Below are positions 51,761 to 61,869 of a stretch of 64,000 bases of DNA, one piece after another. The position numbers and the translations under genes were made by a program. Position 1 is the first letter of the stretch. Each line of letters opens with the position of its first letter. The notes under the pieces are model-generated. The model was not told where the DNA came from, searched no databases, and saw only the letters and a program-made list of their open reading frames with translations. This stretch comes from an uncultured Roseburia sp. (lineage in GTDB: Bacteria > Bacillota > Clostridia > Lachnospirales > Lachnospiraceae), in NCBI GenBank assembly GCA_947644305.1, contig CANRYS010000005.1, forward strand, positions 1 to 64,000. The letters run 5' to 3'.

Positions 51761-53530
51761 ATGGTAGATTTGAAAGCAAAGCCTTATCATTTATCGGAGG
51801 AGGACTGCCACTGGGTGGAGGAGACCATCGCCGGCATGAGTGATGAGGAAAAGGTGGGACAGTTGTTTTTTCAACTGACCTCTTCCCACGAGGAGGACTA
51901 TCTCAGGGAATTAATGGAAAAATACCATCTGGGAGGCTGCCGGTACAACCCAGCGCCGGGCGCTGCCATCCAGGAACAGAACCGGGTCCTGCAGAAATAT
52001 GCGAAGATACCGATCTTTATTGCATGCAATACGGAGCAGGGCGGGGACGGCGCCTGTGCCGACGGGACTTATATCGGATTTGGAGTCAAGATTGGCGCTA
52101 CCGGGGATGAACAGTATGCCCATGACCTGGGGAAACTTTCCAATGAAGAGGCTTCTGCTATCGGATGCAATATGGCGTTTTCTCCGGTCTGTGATATCGC
52201 CTATAACTGGGAGAATACCGAGATCATCAACCGGGCATTTGGAAACGATCCAGAGCGGGTGGCGAGGATGAGTACCGCCTATCTTAAAGGGGCCCATGAG
52301 AATCCTTCCTTTGCCTGTGCGGCAAAGCATTTTCCGGGAAACGGCCTGGATTTCCGGGATGCCCATGTATCCAATAATGTCAATGGACTAGATCTGGAAG
52401 AATGGGAGAAAACGTATGGGATGGTGTACCGTACTCTGATTGAAAATGGACTGGATGCCATCATGGGCGGCCACATTCTTATGCCCAAGGTGGCCAAAGA
52501 GCTGAATCCTCGGCTTACAGAGGAAGAAATGATGCCGGCGACTCTGAGCCAGGAGATCATGACAGGACTTCTTCGGGACCGTCTCGGCTTCAATGGTATG
52601 GTGGTGACGGATGCTTCTCACATGGTCGCCATGACGAACCGGATGAAGCGAACGGAGATGCTGCCAGCCGCCATCAACGCCGGGTGTGATATGTTTCTCT
52701 TCTTCAACGATCCGGAAGAGGATTTTGCCACAATGTTACAGGCATACAGAGAGGGCGTCATTCCAGAAGAGCGGATGACGGAGGCGTTGACCAGGATACT
52801 AGGATTGAAGGCGCATCTGGGCCTCCACCGCAAGAAGAAGGAAGAACTGGTGCCACAGCCCTCTGTGTTGACAGAGATGCTGGGCAGGGCGCAGACGAAG
52901 GAGATTCAGAAGCAGATCAGCCAGAAGGCGATCACCCTTGTAAAATATAAAGATAAGGATATCCTGCCGATCACAAAGGAGCGCTATCCAAGAATAATGA
53001 TCGTCCATGTAAAGGGCAGCGGCGGCGCCATGGGCGAGCTGATGAAACTGATGGGGATGGGCAGCAAAAAGAATCCAGCGGAGGTGTTACAACAAAAATT
53101 ACAGGAAAAAGGATTTGAGGCATTTATTTACGAGAGTCCGTTGGAGGAGATGAGAAAACAGCTCGCCGCGGGTGAGAAACCAGATGTCAACATTTATTTT
53201 GCTGGAAAGAATGCCATCTCGGATTTTACGAAAGATATGGATCTTGTCATTACCCTGTGCGATGTGTCTAACGGCAGACCAAGTTTCGGGATGTCCAAGG
53301 GCGGCGGGGAGATCCCCTGGTATGTATTTGAGCTGCCGGTGGTGGTCGTGGGCTGCGGTCAACCTACGATGCTGGCGGATATTCCCCAGGCGCGGACCTA
53401 TATCAATACCTATGACAATAAAGAAAATACGCTGGAGATCCTGATCGAAAAGTTGATGTCAGGAGAAGAGGCATTCACTGGAAAGGATCCCATAGACAGT
53501 TTTTGCGGGCTGTTTGATGCGAGGATCTAA
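51761..53530 (+). CDS. Glycoside hydrolase family 3, NagZ-like
   Basis: 589 residues, no signal peptide. The GH3 barrel (about 1-345) has KHFPGNG (Lys189), the D-x-H dyad RDAH (Asp200, His202) that serves as acid/base in NagZ-type beta-N-acetylhexosaminidases, and the nucleophile Asp284 in MVVTDASHM. The C-terminal 240 residues form the GH3 alpha/beta sandwich. The D-x-H dyad argues against an ordinary beta-glucosidase, in which a Glu from the second domain serves. It ends an operon with symporter and HAD genes. GAGAGGAG precedes the ATG. Confidence 0.87.
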   Translation: MVDLKAKPYHLSEEDCHWVEETIAGMSDEEKVGQLFFQLTSSHEEDYLRELMEKYHLGGCRYNPAPGAAIQEQNRVLQKYAKIPIFIACNTEQGGDGACADGTYIGFGVKIGATGDEQYAHDLGKLSNEEASAIGCNMAFSPVCDIAYNWENTEIINRAFGNDPERVARMSTAYLKGAHENPSFACAAKHFPGNGLDFRDAHVSNNVNGLDLEEWEKTYGMVYRTLIENGLDAIMGGHILMPKVAKELNPRLTEEEMMPATLSQEIMTGLLRDRLGFNGMVVTDASHMVAMTNRMKRTEMLPAAINAGCDMFLFFNDPEEDFATMLQAYREGVIPEERMTEALTRILGLKAHLGLHRKKKEELVPQPSVLTEMLGRAQTKEIQKQISQKAITLVKYKDKDILPITKERYPRIMIVHVKGSGGAMGELMKLMGMGSKKNPAEVLQQKLQEKGFEAFIYESPLEEMRKQLAAGEKPDVNIYFAGKNAISDFTKDMDLVITLCDVSNGRPSFGMSKGGGEIPWYVFELPVVVVGCGQPTMLADIPQARTYINTYDNKENTLEILIEKLMSGEEAFTGKDPIDSFCGLFDARI

Positions 53531-53763
53531 GATTTTCGGGCAGCAGTATCGATTGACTCTAATAAGCTAATTTGGCTAACAAATGTATAGAAAAAAGAAA
53601 GCACCACTTTGTGACAGGATTGAGTTGAAGGACATAATCTACATAAAGGAAGGTGCTTTCTATTTATCTTGACAGAAAGCAGTATAAATGATATGTTTTT
53701 AATTATCGTACTTTTTAATATATTACCTCAAATATAATGAAAAATGAAAGGAGTTGATGAAAT
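53531..53763. other. Intergenic region with inverted repeat and promoter
   Basis: AGAAAGCACC (53596-53605) and GGTGCTTTCT (53652-53661) flank 46 bases. The unit could be a terminator with a long loop for the GH3 operon, or a small non-autonomous element of about 66 bases. TTGACA (53669-53674), 17-base spacer, TATGTT (53692-53697) is a good promoter for the secreted protein. Confidence 0.5.
53669..53697 (+). promoter_or_regulatory. Promoter of the tandem GH43-like secreted protein
   Basis: A perfect -35 TTGACA, 17-base spacer and TATGTT, 67 bases before the ATG (AAAGGAG upstream). Confidence 0.6.
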
Positions 53764-56694
53764 ATGAGGAAAAAAAGTTTACGAAATGTTTTTACAAGAG
53801 CAATGTCAGTTGCGCTGAGTGCAATGTTGATATTGCAGCCGGTAGTTTCCGTACGGGCGGATTCGCAGGAAAGGAACATGACGCAGACTAGAAGTTCGGA
53901 AACCTATGATTCGATTGACGGACTTTCTGGCGAAATTTTGAATGATACAGATGGAAACAGGGTCTATACCTGCGGAGGAGAGGTTCAACAAGTCGAAGAG
54001 AACGGTGAGACAAAATACTACTGGTATGGAGTAGACGATCTGAATACTGGTTCCGGCTGGCAAAATAATCAACCGGGCATTCATCTGTACAGTTCTTCGG
54101 ATCTGTACAACTGGAACTATGAAGGTGTCATGTATAATGAAGCGGATGAAATTTATGCACATCCGAAAATGCTATACAATGGAGACGAATATGTAATGTG
54201 GGTCCCAACCGATAAGAGAAACGACGATGGAATGATATTATCCAGCTCGTTGAAAGTCGTTTCTAGCGAAAGTATCACAGGACCTTTTACTCTCGTAGAA
54301 GAAAAACAGATAGGTGGATTTATCAATCTGTACGAAGAGGCGCCAGGTACTGCGTATCTGATCCAGCAGGGTACTCCATCTGACGCGGCTGGTACTTCCA
54401 GTATCTGCAAAACGAAACTGTCACCGGATTATAAGACGACGGTAGGTGAAACACAGCCATTACAGTTTTCTGGCGAATCGATTACAAATACCGAAGGTGG
54501 TATTTTTAAGCAGAACGGTAAATATTATATCGTAAATGCAGGCATGAGGGAATATGCGTCGGCAGATTCGCTGGATGGCACATGGACACGGCATGACCTG
54601 AAGATGTGGGATGGTTCGGTTAAAAAGGATATCTCATCCCATAACCAGACGAGTAATGCTTTTCGAATCAGAACAGGAGATTCAGACTTATGGGTCTGTG
54701 TGGGCGACAGCGTGAGCAATCCTGAATTCGATCAAGAGCCCAGATATATCTGGCTTCCGATCCAGTTTTTTGATGACGGGACGATCGCCCTTTGGGAGCT
54801 GAGTAATTGGAAGATCGGGGACATCGAAGGGGTGCAGCCGGAAGAACCGGGCGAACCAGGAAGTTATGATAACATACCAGGTCTTTCGGGCAAAGTGTTA
54901 TACGATACGGATGGAAGAAAGATATATGCCTGTGGAGGCGAGGTTCACGAGATTGTAGAAAACGGACAGAAAAAGTGGTATTGGTTCGGTGTGGATGACT
55001 TGAATCGTGAAGCAATGAATGAACATCCGGGTGTTCATCTTTATAGTTCGACAGATTTATATAACTGGGACTATGAAGGTGTTATGCTAAACGAGGATGG
55101 GGTTACATATGCACATCCCAAAATTCTTTACAACGGAGAAGAATATGTTATGTGGGTATATTATATGTCTTCTGTGACAGAGGGAGGCATGCCGCCTACA
55201 ATGAGCTCAGGCATAAAGGTCGCTACCAGTAAGAGCATAAAGGGACCGTTTACTGCGGTGCCGGATTCCGGTGTTGGGAATGATTATGGATTTATCAATC
55301 TGTATGAGGAGAGCGAAGGGAATGGGTGGCTGATTTATACTGATTACAGCACTACTAGTGGGAGCCGTATCTTCAGGGCGAAATTGAAGGAAGATTATAC
55401 GGGGATTCAGGGAGAACCCCAGCCGTTTCAGTTCAGCACAGGTGAACTTACCAACGCAGAAGGTGGAATCTTTGAGCGCAATGGAAAATATTATATGGTC
55501 AATTCAGGTATGAAAGAATATGCGGTGGCGGATTCCTTTGATGGGGTATGGAAAAAGGATACACTGACGATGTGGGACGGCACAAATCACAAGGATATCC
55601 CTCTGCCGAATCAGACGAGTCATGTGTTCCATGTGAAAACACAGGAAGCGGATACCTATGTCTGTATAGGAGACAGTGTCGGTGGAGATTCCGCACCTTC
55701 GGCGCCGGTTTGCTATATCTGGCTGCCAATCGAGTTTTTTGATAATGGAAGTATTGCACTGAAAGAAGAGAGAGACTGGAGGATTGCCGGAATGGAGCCG
55801 CAGAAGCCGGAACCAACGAAAACCCCAGAGCAGACAACGAGACCGGAACCGACCCAAACTCCAGAGCAGACATCAAAACCGGAACCGACCCAAACTCCAG
55901 AGCAGACATCGAGGCCGGAACCGACAAAGACCCCGGAGCAGACAACGAGACCAGAACCGACAAAGACCCCGGAGCAGACAACGAAGCCGGAACCGACAAA
56001 GACCCCAGAGCAGACATCGAAGCCGGAACCGACAAAGACTCCAGAGCAGACATCGAGACCAGAACCGACCCAAACTCCAGAGCAGACAACGAAGCCGGAA
56101 CCGACAAAGACCCCAGAGCAGACATCGAAACCGGAACCGACCCAAACTGCGGAAGCAACGAATAAGCCGGCCGAGACGGAGAAACCAGAAGAAACAAAGA
56201 GACCGATTGAGGTTAAGAGTGTTCTGGTTGCTACGAATAAATTGACAATAGGGCTCGGTGAGAAGATTCAGTTAGAGGCAGCCGCCTATCCGAGAAATGC
56301 ATCTGACAGGAAACTTACCTATAAGGCATCCAACAGCAATGTAACTGTGGGCAGGAATGGAAAGATTACAGGTAAAAAACGGGGAACCTCAAAAATTACG
56401 GTCAGTGCTTCCAATGGAAAAAAGGCGGTTGTAAAAGTAACCGTGAAGAAGAAACCGAAGAAAATTACGCTGAATGCCCAGAATAAGACGTTGAAGATTG
56501 GAAAGAAATTCAAAATAAAAGCAAGGCTGCCGAAAGGTACAGCGAGCCAGACGCTCACTTACGTATCGAATAAGCGCGCCATAGCAGACGTCTCTTCGGA
56601 AGGAAGGGTAACAGCGAAAAAGAGCGGGTATGCGGTAATTACTGTAAAGACCTATAATGGTAAAAAGGCAACACTGAAAATTCATGTAAAATAA
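53764..56694 (+). CDS. Secreted protein with two tandem GH43-like propellers, repeat linker and Ig-like domains
   Basis: 976 residues. Signal peptide (1-32), GH43-like propeller 1 (about 48-350), propeller 2 (about 368-675), a linker of ten 12-residue EPTKTPEQT(T/S)(R/K)P repeats (683-802), then two Lys-rich Big_2 Ig-like domains (about 810-976). Each propeller has DTDG, C-GGEV, W-Y/F-GVDDLN, AHPK-LYNG-EYVMW, EGGIF-NGKYY and NQTS. This order is as in GH43 subfamily 24 (exo-beta-1,3-galactanases), recalled from memory. In both copies Val stands where that group has Glu in WYGE, so activity is uncertain; the EGG Glu and the NQTS Gln are kept. No sortase motif is seen. Confidence 0.75.
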   Translation: MRKKSLRNVFTRAMSVALSAMLILQPVVSVRADSQERNMTQTRSSETYDSIDGLSGEILNDTDGNRVYTCGGEVQQVEENGETKYYWYGVDDLNTGSGWQNNQPGIHLYSSSDLYNWNYEGVMYNEADEIYAHPKMLYNGDEYVMWVPTDKRNDDGMILSSSLKVVSSESITGPFTLVEEKQIGGFINLYEEAPGTAYLIQQGTPSDAAGTSSICKTKLSPDYKTTVGETQPLQFSGESITNTEGGIFKQNGKYYIVNAGMREYASADSLDGTWTRHDLKMWDGSVKKDISSHNQTSNAFRIRTGDSDLWVCVGDSVSNPEFDQEPRYIWLPIQFFDDGTIALWELSNWKIGDIEGVQPEEPGEPGSYDNIPGLSGKVLYDTDGRKIYACGGEVHEIVENGQKKWYWFGVDDLNREAMNEHPGVHLYSSTDLYNWDYEGVMLNEDGVTYAHPKILYNGEEYVMWVYYMSSVTEGGMPPTMSSGIKVATSKSIKGPFTAVPDSGVGNDYGFINLYEESEGNGWLIYTDYSTTSGSRIFRAKLKEDYTGIQGEPQPFQFSTGELTNAEGGIFERNGKYYMVNSGMKEYAVADSFDGVWKKDTLTMWDGTNHKDIPLPNQTSHVFHVKTQEADTYVCIGDSVGGDSAPSAPVCYIWLPIEFFDNGSIALKEERDWRIAGMEPQKPEPTKTPEQTTRPEPTQTPEQTSKPEPTQTPEQTSRPEPTKTPEQTTRPEPTKTPEQTTKPEPTKTPEQTSKPEPTKTPEQTSRPEPTQTPEQTTKPEPTKTPEQTSKPEPTQTAEATNKPAETEKPEETKRPIEVKSVLVATNKLTIGLGEKIQLEAAAYPRNASDRKLTYKASNSNVTVGRNGKITGKKRGTSKITVSASNGKKAVVKVTVKKKPKKITLNAQNKTLKIGKKFKIKARLPKGTASQTLTYVSNKRAIADVSSEGRVTAKKSGYAVITVKTYNGKKATLKIHVK
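55810..56169 (+). repeat. Ten tandem 36-bp repeats encoding a Pro/Thr/Glu linker
   Basis: Ten contiguous in-frame units of 36 bases (12 codons, EPT-K/Q-TPEQT-T/S-R/K-P), the last degenerate. There are no spacers between units. Length variation between strains is likely. Confidence 0.9.
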
Positions 56695-56838
56695 AAACAG
56701 AATAATAATAGTAAACACCGCTGTTTCGTGGGACAACGTAAATTAAGTTCTGATGAATTATCAGTGGAATTAGCTTGTCATAAAACCTTCCTTTTTTGCA
56801 TATACTTACCATAGTATGTATGAAATGGAGGGTTTTTT

Positions 56839-59800
56839 ATGTCTGAAAATAAGAGAAGCAAAAAGACAATGGATGGAAATATGGCAGCGGCCCATGTTTC
56901 CTATGCCTTTACTGAGGCGGCTGCGATCTATCCGATCACACCGTCTTCGCCCATGGCAGATTATGTGGATCTGTGGGCAAATGAGGGGTTAAAAAACATA
57001 TTTGGACAACCTGTGATGATGAGCGAGATGCAGTCTGAAGCGGGGGCAGCAGGAGCGCTTCACGGGTCGCTGCAGGCGGGAGCGCTGTCTACAACCTATA
57101 CCGCTTCCCAGGGACTTCTGTTGATGGTTCCCAATATGTATAAGATGGCAGGAGAACTTTTACCGGCGGTGATCCACGTGTCCGCCAGGGCACTGGCGAG
57201 CCATGCCCTTTCTATCTTTGGTGACCACTCGGATGTATATGCCTGCCGCCAGACTGGATTTGCTATGCTGTGTGCCGGCAATGTACAGGAGGTAATGGAT
57301 CTGGGTGCTGTGGCACATCTGGCTGCCATCGAGGGACGGGTTCCCTTTCTCCACTTCTTTGACGGATTCCGTACCTCTCATGAGATTCAGAAGATCGAGG
57401 TGTGGGATTACAAAGATCTGAAGGAAATGTGTCCGATGGATGCGGTCCGGGAATACCGGAAGAGGGCGCTGAACCCAAATCATCCGGTACAGCGTGGAAC
57501 CGCCCAGAACCCGGATATCTTTTTCCAGGTACGGGAGGCATGCAATCCTTACTATGACAGACTGCCTCAGATCGTGGAGAAATATATGCAAAAAGTCAAT
57601 GAGAAGGCAGGGACGGATTATAAACTTTTCAATTACTATGGCGATCTTGATGCGAAAAAGGTCATCATTGCTATGGGTTCGGTCTGTGATGCCACAGAGG
57701 AGACTATCGACTACCTGAGAGGAAAGGGAGAAAAGGTGGGACTGGTCAAGGTGCGCCTGTTCCGTCCTTTCAGTGCCGAGCATTTGATTCAGGCACTGCC
57801 GGCTACGGTGGAGCAGATCACAGTATTAGACCGCAGCAAGGAGCCAGGCGCCCAGGGAGAGGCATTGTATCTGGATGTGGTAGCGGCGCTGAAAGACAGC
57901 CGATTCCAGAATGTACCGGTCTATGGCGGACGATATGGTCTTGGTTCCAAAGATACCTATCCTTCCGATCTGCTTGCGGTTTATCACAATGAAGCGAAGA
58001 AAAAATTCACCATCGGTATCGTGGATGATGTGACAAATCTTTCTCTGGAGCGCACCGAAAGCCCTCACACGGCGCCAGAAGGGACAACCAGTTGTAAGTT
58101 CTGGGGTATGGGTGCCGACGGAACAGTGGGTGCCAATAAGAACTCCATCAAAATCATCGGAGACAACACCGATAAATATGTACAGGCTTATTTTGACTAT
58201 GATTCCAAAAAATCCGGTGGCGTGACTATTTCCCACCTGCGTTTTGGTGATCAGCCCATCAAGTCTTCGTATCTGATCGAGAAGGCAGATTTCGTGGCCT
58301 GTCACATGCCGGCATATATCCGCAAATACCATATGGTCCAGGATCTCAAACCAAAGGGTTCCTTCCTGCTGAACTGTGCCTGGAGTGCAGAAGAATTAGA
58401 AGAAGCTCTTCCGGGACAGGTGAAACGCTATATCGCAGAAAATGATATTCACCTGTACACCATCGACGGATTTAAACTGGGCAAGGAAATCGGCCTTGGC
58501 GGGCGCATCAATACGATCTTGCAGGCGGCATTTTTCGTTATCTCCGGTATCATTCCGAAGGATGAGGCCATTGAGCACATGAAGACAGCGGCTAAGAAAA
58601 CCTATTCCAAAAAGGGCGACGACATCGTGGAGATGAATTACCGTGCCATTGAGGCAGGGGCAGAAAAATTCGTGGAGATACCTGTGCCGGAGAGCTGGAA
58701 ACAGGCAGAAGAAGAGGATATTACGGACAAGATGAGCGGCGTCAATGACGACCTGATGGAATACGTTAATGATATTCAGAGCAAGATCAATTCCCAGCAG
58801 GGCAATGACCTGCCGGTGTCGGCATTTAAAAAATATGTGGACGGAACACTGCCTCTCGGTTCTTCCGCTTATGAAAAGCGTGGTGTGGGAATTGATGTGC
58901 CCCGGTGGAATCCAGATGGATGTATCCAGTGTAACTTCTGTTCCTATGTCTGTCCTCATGCCTGCATCCGTCCGTTAGCTCTGGACGAAGAGACGGAAAA
59001 GGAAGCACCGGAGGGAACGATTACGGATATGAACGGCATCGAAGGCATGAAATTTGCTGTGACCATTTCCCCGCTGGATTGTACCGGATGCGGCAACTGC
59101 GCCAATGTATGTCCTGGAAATAAGCGCAATGACGTACTGAAGATGATTTCTGTGGACGAGGGAATGTATCAGCAGAAACTCTTTGATTACGGTGTCAATA
59201 TTAAGACGCCGGAGAAAGTGTTAGAAAAATTTAAGGTGGATACGGTGAAGGGAAGCCAGTTCAAGAAACCGCTTCTGGAGTTTTCCGGCGCCTGTGCCGG
59301 TTGCGGGGAGACCCAGTATGCCAAACTGGCAACCCAGATGTTTGGTGACCGCATGTATATTGCCAATGCCACCGGCTGTTCTTCTATCTGGGGCGGATCT
59401 TCTCCGGCCTCTGCCTACACGGTGAACCACGACGGTGAAGGACCTGCCTGGGCAAATTCTCTCTTTGAAGACAATGCAGAATTTGGATTCGGTATGGAAC
59501 TGGCACAGAGAACCCTGCGAAATAAAGTGATCTCGGCAGTCAAAGAACTGAGCGGACAGTCCGTTTCCATCAGCGATAAGGCAAAGGAAAAGATGAGCGC
59601 CTATCTGGAGACACTGGAAGACGGCTCGGCGAACAAAACTGCTACCAAGGAAATGATGGAAGTACTGGAGCAGGAGAAGATCTCCGGCGAGGCGGCGGAG
59701 ACGATCTTGGAGTACCGGGATTTTGCGTCAAAGAAGTCTCAGTGGATCTTCGGCGGTGACGGCTGGGCATATGATATCGGTTACGGCGGACTGGACCACG

Positions 59801-60375
59801 TGATCGCCAGTGGGCAGGACGTCAACATTCTCGTATTTGACACGGAGGTTTATTCCAACACCGGAGGGCAGGCATCCAAATCCACGCCGATGGGAGCCAT
59901 CGCCCAGTTCGCGGCAGGTGGTAAGGAGATCAAGAAGAAAGACCTGGCAGCAGTGGCGATGAGCTATGGCTATGTGTATGTGGCTCAGGTGGCTATGGGC
60001 GCGGATATGGCGCAGACGGTCAAGGCATTCGAGGAGGCAGAGCGCTATCCGGGACCATCTCTGATCATTGCCTATGCACCATGTATCAACCATGGAATTC
60101 GCATCGGCATGGGAAATTCCATGGACGAGGAGAAAAAGGCGGTGGAGACAGGATACTGGCATCTGTTCCGTTTCAATCCAGAATTGGCAGAGCAGGGCAA
60201 AAATCCATTTATTCTGGATTCCAAAGAGCCAAAGGGAGGATTCCAGGAGTTCTTGATGGGTGAAGTGCGCTATAATCGTTTGATGAGGTCGAACCCAGAG
60301 CGGGCAAAGAAGCTTTTTGAAAAAGCAGAGAAGGAAGCATCAGAGAAATACAAGAGACTTGCACAAATGTCATAA
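56839..60375 (+). CDS. nifJ: Pyruvate:ferredoxin (flavodoxin) oxidoreductase, second copy
   Basis: 1178 residues, collinear with the enzyme at 41653-45219. It has [14 protein letters not shown], the ferredoxin cluster cysteines [14 protein letters not shown] and [14 protein letters not shown], the [14 protein letters not shown] cluster and [16 protein letters not shown] with SNTGGQASK. It differs clearly in the gamma and linker regions (about 620-660 and 900-950), so it is an old duplication or separately acquired. It may prefer another 2-oxoacid or electron acceptor. GGAGGG precedes the ATG. asnS starts 91 bases downstream. Confidence 0.96.
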   Translation: MSENKRSKKTMDGNMAAAHVSYAFTEAAAIYPITPSSPMADYVDLWANEGLKNIFGQPVMMSEMQSEAGAAGALHGSLQAGALSTTYTASQGLLLMVPNMYKMAGELLPAVIHVSARALASHALSIFGDHSDVYACRQTGFAMLCAGNVQEVMDLGAVAHLAAIEGRVPFLHFFDGFRTSHEIQKIEVWDYKDLKEMCPMDAVREYRKRALNPNHPVQRGTAQNPDIFFQVREACNPYYDRLPQIVEKYMQKVNEKAGTDYKLFNYYGDLDAKKVIIAMGSVCDATEETIDYLRGKGEKVGLVKVRLFRPFSAEHLIQALPATVEQITVLDRSKEPGAQGEALYLDVVAALKDSRFQNVPVYGGRYGLGSKDTYPSDLLAVYHNEAKKKFTIGIVDDVTNLSLERTESPHTAPEGTTSCKFWGMGADGTVGANKNSIKIIGDNTDKYVQAYFDYDSKKSGGVTISHLRFGDQPIKSSYLIEKADFVACHMPAYIRKYHMVQDLKPKGSFLLNCAWSAEELEEALPGQVKRYIAENDIHLYTIDGFKLGKEIGLGGRINTILQAAFFVISGIIPKDEAIEHMKTAAKKTYSKKGDDIVEMNYRAIEAGAEKFVEIPVPESWKQAEEEDITDKMSGVNDDLMEYVNDIQSKINSQQGNDLPVSAFKKYVDGTLPLGSSAYEKRGVGIDVPRWNPDGCIQCNFCSYVCPHACIRPLALDEETEKEAPEGTITDMNGIEGMKFAVTISPLDCTGCGNCANVCPGNKRNDVLKMISVDEGMYQQKLFDYGVNIKTPEKVLEKFKVDTVKGSQFKKPLLEFSGACAGCGETQYAKLATQMFGDRMYIANATGCSSIWGGSSPASAYTVNHDGEGPAWANSLFEDNAEFGFGMELAQRTLRNKVISAVKELSGQSVSISDKAKEKMSAYLETLEDGSANKTATKEMMEVLEQEKISGEAAETILEYRDFASKKSQWIFGGDGWAYDIGYGGLDHVIASGQDVNILVFDTEVYSNTGGQASKSTPMGAIAQFAAGGKEIKKKDLAAVAMSYGYVYVAQVAMGADMAQTVKAFEEAERYPGPSLIIAYAPCINHGIRIGMGNSMDEEKKAVETGYWHLFRFNPELAEQGKNPFILDSKEPKGGFQEFLMGEVRYNRLMRSNPERAKKLFEKAEKEASEKYKRLAQMS

Positions 60376-60415
60376 ATCGTGTAAACTATGCATAAGAGAA
60401 ATTATGACAGCTGTC

Positions 60416-60431
60416 CCTGGCAAAAGCCAGG
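60416..60431 (+). other. Hairpin in the leader of asnS
   Basis: CCTGGC/GCCAGG with AAAA loop, extended by weaker outer pairs. No T run follows and no T-box elements are seen. Confidence 0.4.
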
Positions 60432-60466
60432 AACGGCTGCGTACATATTATATGGAGGAATTTGAA

Positions 60467-61858
60467 ATGGAACTTACAAGTATACGGAGCCTGTTCCGTG
60501 ACAAAGAAAAATACACTGGTAAGGAGGTTACTGTTGGCGGCTGGATACGGAGTATCCGGGATTCCAAGACCTTTGGATTTATTGTGATCAACGATGGTAC
60601 TTTTTTTGAACCACTGCAGGTTGTCTACAGTGACAAACTGAACAATTTTGATGTGATATCCAAGCTGAATGTGGGGGCAGCCATCATCGTGAGAGGTACG
60701 CTGGTGGAGACGCCCAATGCCAAACAGCCTTTCGAGATACAGGCGGAGAGTGTGGAAGTAGAGGGACCATCTACTGGTGAATATCCACTGCAGAAAAAAC
60801 GTCACAGCTTTGAATATCTGCGGACCATCTCCCACCTGAGACCGAGGACCAATACCTTTCAGGCTGTATTTCGCGTGCGCTCTCTAATCGCTTACGCGAT
60901 TCACAAATTTTTTCAGGAACGGGAGTTCGTTTACGTGCATACGCCACTGATCACAGGCAGCGACTGTGAGGGCGCTGGGGAGATGTTCCGGGTGACGACG
61001 CTGAATATGGAGGACCTGCCGAGGACACCGGAGGGTGCCATTGATTATGCCCAGGATTTCTTTGGAAAAGAGACGAATCTGACTGTGAGTGGTCAGCTCA
61101 ACGGTGAGACCTTCGCCCAAGCGTTTAAAAATATTTATACCTTTGGACCGACATTCCGGGCCGAAAACTCCAACACCACCCGTCATGCCGCCGAGTTCTG
61201 GATGATTGAGCCAGAGATCGCTTTTGCTGATCTGAAAGATGACATGATGCTGGCAGAGAGCATGTTAAAATATGTGATCCGTTATGTCCTGGATCATGCT
61301 CCAGAGGAGATGAATTTCTTTAACAGTTTTGTGGACAAGGGACTCATTGACCGTCTTAAACATGTAGAACAGTCTGAGTTTGCCCATGTGACCTATACAG
61401 AAGCCATTGAGATTCTAGAAAAGAATAACGACAACTTCGAGTACAAGGTATCCTGGGGAGCGGATCTCCAGACAGAGCATGAGAGATACCTTACGGAAGA
61501 GGTGTATAAGCGCCCGGTATTTGTCACAGACTATCCGAAGGAGATCAAGGCATTTTATATGAAACTCAATGAAGACGGAAAGACCGTGGCGGCCATGGAC
61601 TGTCTCGTTCCGGGTATCGGTGAGATCATTGGCGGCAGCCAGAGGGAGGATGACTATGACAAACTGGTGAAGCGTATGGAGGAGTGCGATTTGAACCAGG
61701 AGGACTATGATTTCTATCTGGACCTGAGAAAATACGGTTCCACAAGGCATGCGGGATTTGGCCTTGGTTTTGAGCGCTGTGTGATGTACCTCACAGGAAT
61801 GCAAAATATCCGCGATGTAGTCCCATTTCCAAGAACAGTTAAAAACTGTGAACTTTAA
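60467..61858 (+). CDS. asnS: Asparaginyl-tRNA synthetase
   Basis: 463 residues. It charges tRNA-Asn. N-terminal OB-fold anticodon domain (about 1-105, [19 protein letters not shown]), then the class II core: motif 1 in [25 protein letters not shown] (in parts), motif 2 [17 protein letters not shown] (about 226-242) and motif 3 [15 protein letters not shown] (about 427-441). GGAGGA lies 7 bases before the chosen ATG; the open frame continues 50 codons upstream into the nifJ tail without a ribosome site. It is 11 bases upstream of asnA. Confidence 0.96.
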   Translation: MELTSIRSLFRDKEKYTGKEVTVGGWIRSIRDSKTFGFIVINDGTFFEPLQVVYSDKLNNFDVISKLNVGAAIIVRGTLVETPNAKQPFEIQAESVEVEGPSTGEYPLQKKRHSFEYLRTISHLRPRTNTFQAVFRVRSLIAYAIHKFFQEREFVYVHTPLITGSDCEGAGEMFRVTTLNMEDLPRTPEGAIDYAQDFFGKETNLTVSGQLNGETFAQAFKNIYTFGPTFRAENSNTTRHAAEFWMIEPEIAFADLKDDMMLAESMLKYVIRYVLDHAPEEMNFFNSFVDKGLIDRLKHVEQSEFAHVTYTEAIEILEKNNDNFEYKVSWGADLQTEHERYLTEEVYKRPVFVTDYPKEIKAFYMKLNEDGKTVAAMDCLVPGIGEIIGGSQREDDYDKLVKRMEECDLNQEDYDFYLDLRKYGSTRHAGFGLGFERCVMYLTGMQNIRDVVPFPRTVKNCEL

Positions 61859-61869
61859 GAGGAGGAAGA

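Noticed and set aside
55810-56169. Regular 36-bp repeats that resemble a CRISPR array by period
   Set aside because: Units are contiguous with no spacers, stay in the reading frame of a secreted protein, and no cas genes are near.
55499-56245. Long Arg-rich and Leu/Arg-rich open frames in other frames and on the minus strand over the repeat linker
   Set aside because: They are by-products of the 36-base periodicity, which keeps any frame free of stops once it is free in one unit. No ribosome sites.
56775-56806. TTGTCA...TATACT as a promoter for the second nifJ
   Set aside because: The spacer is 20 bases, beyond the normal range, and no better pair was found; the true promoter is undetermined.
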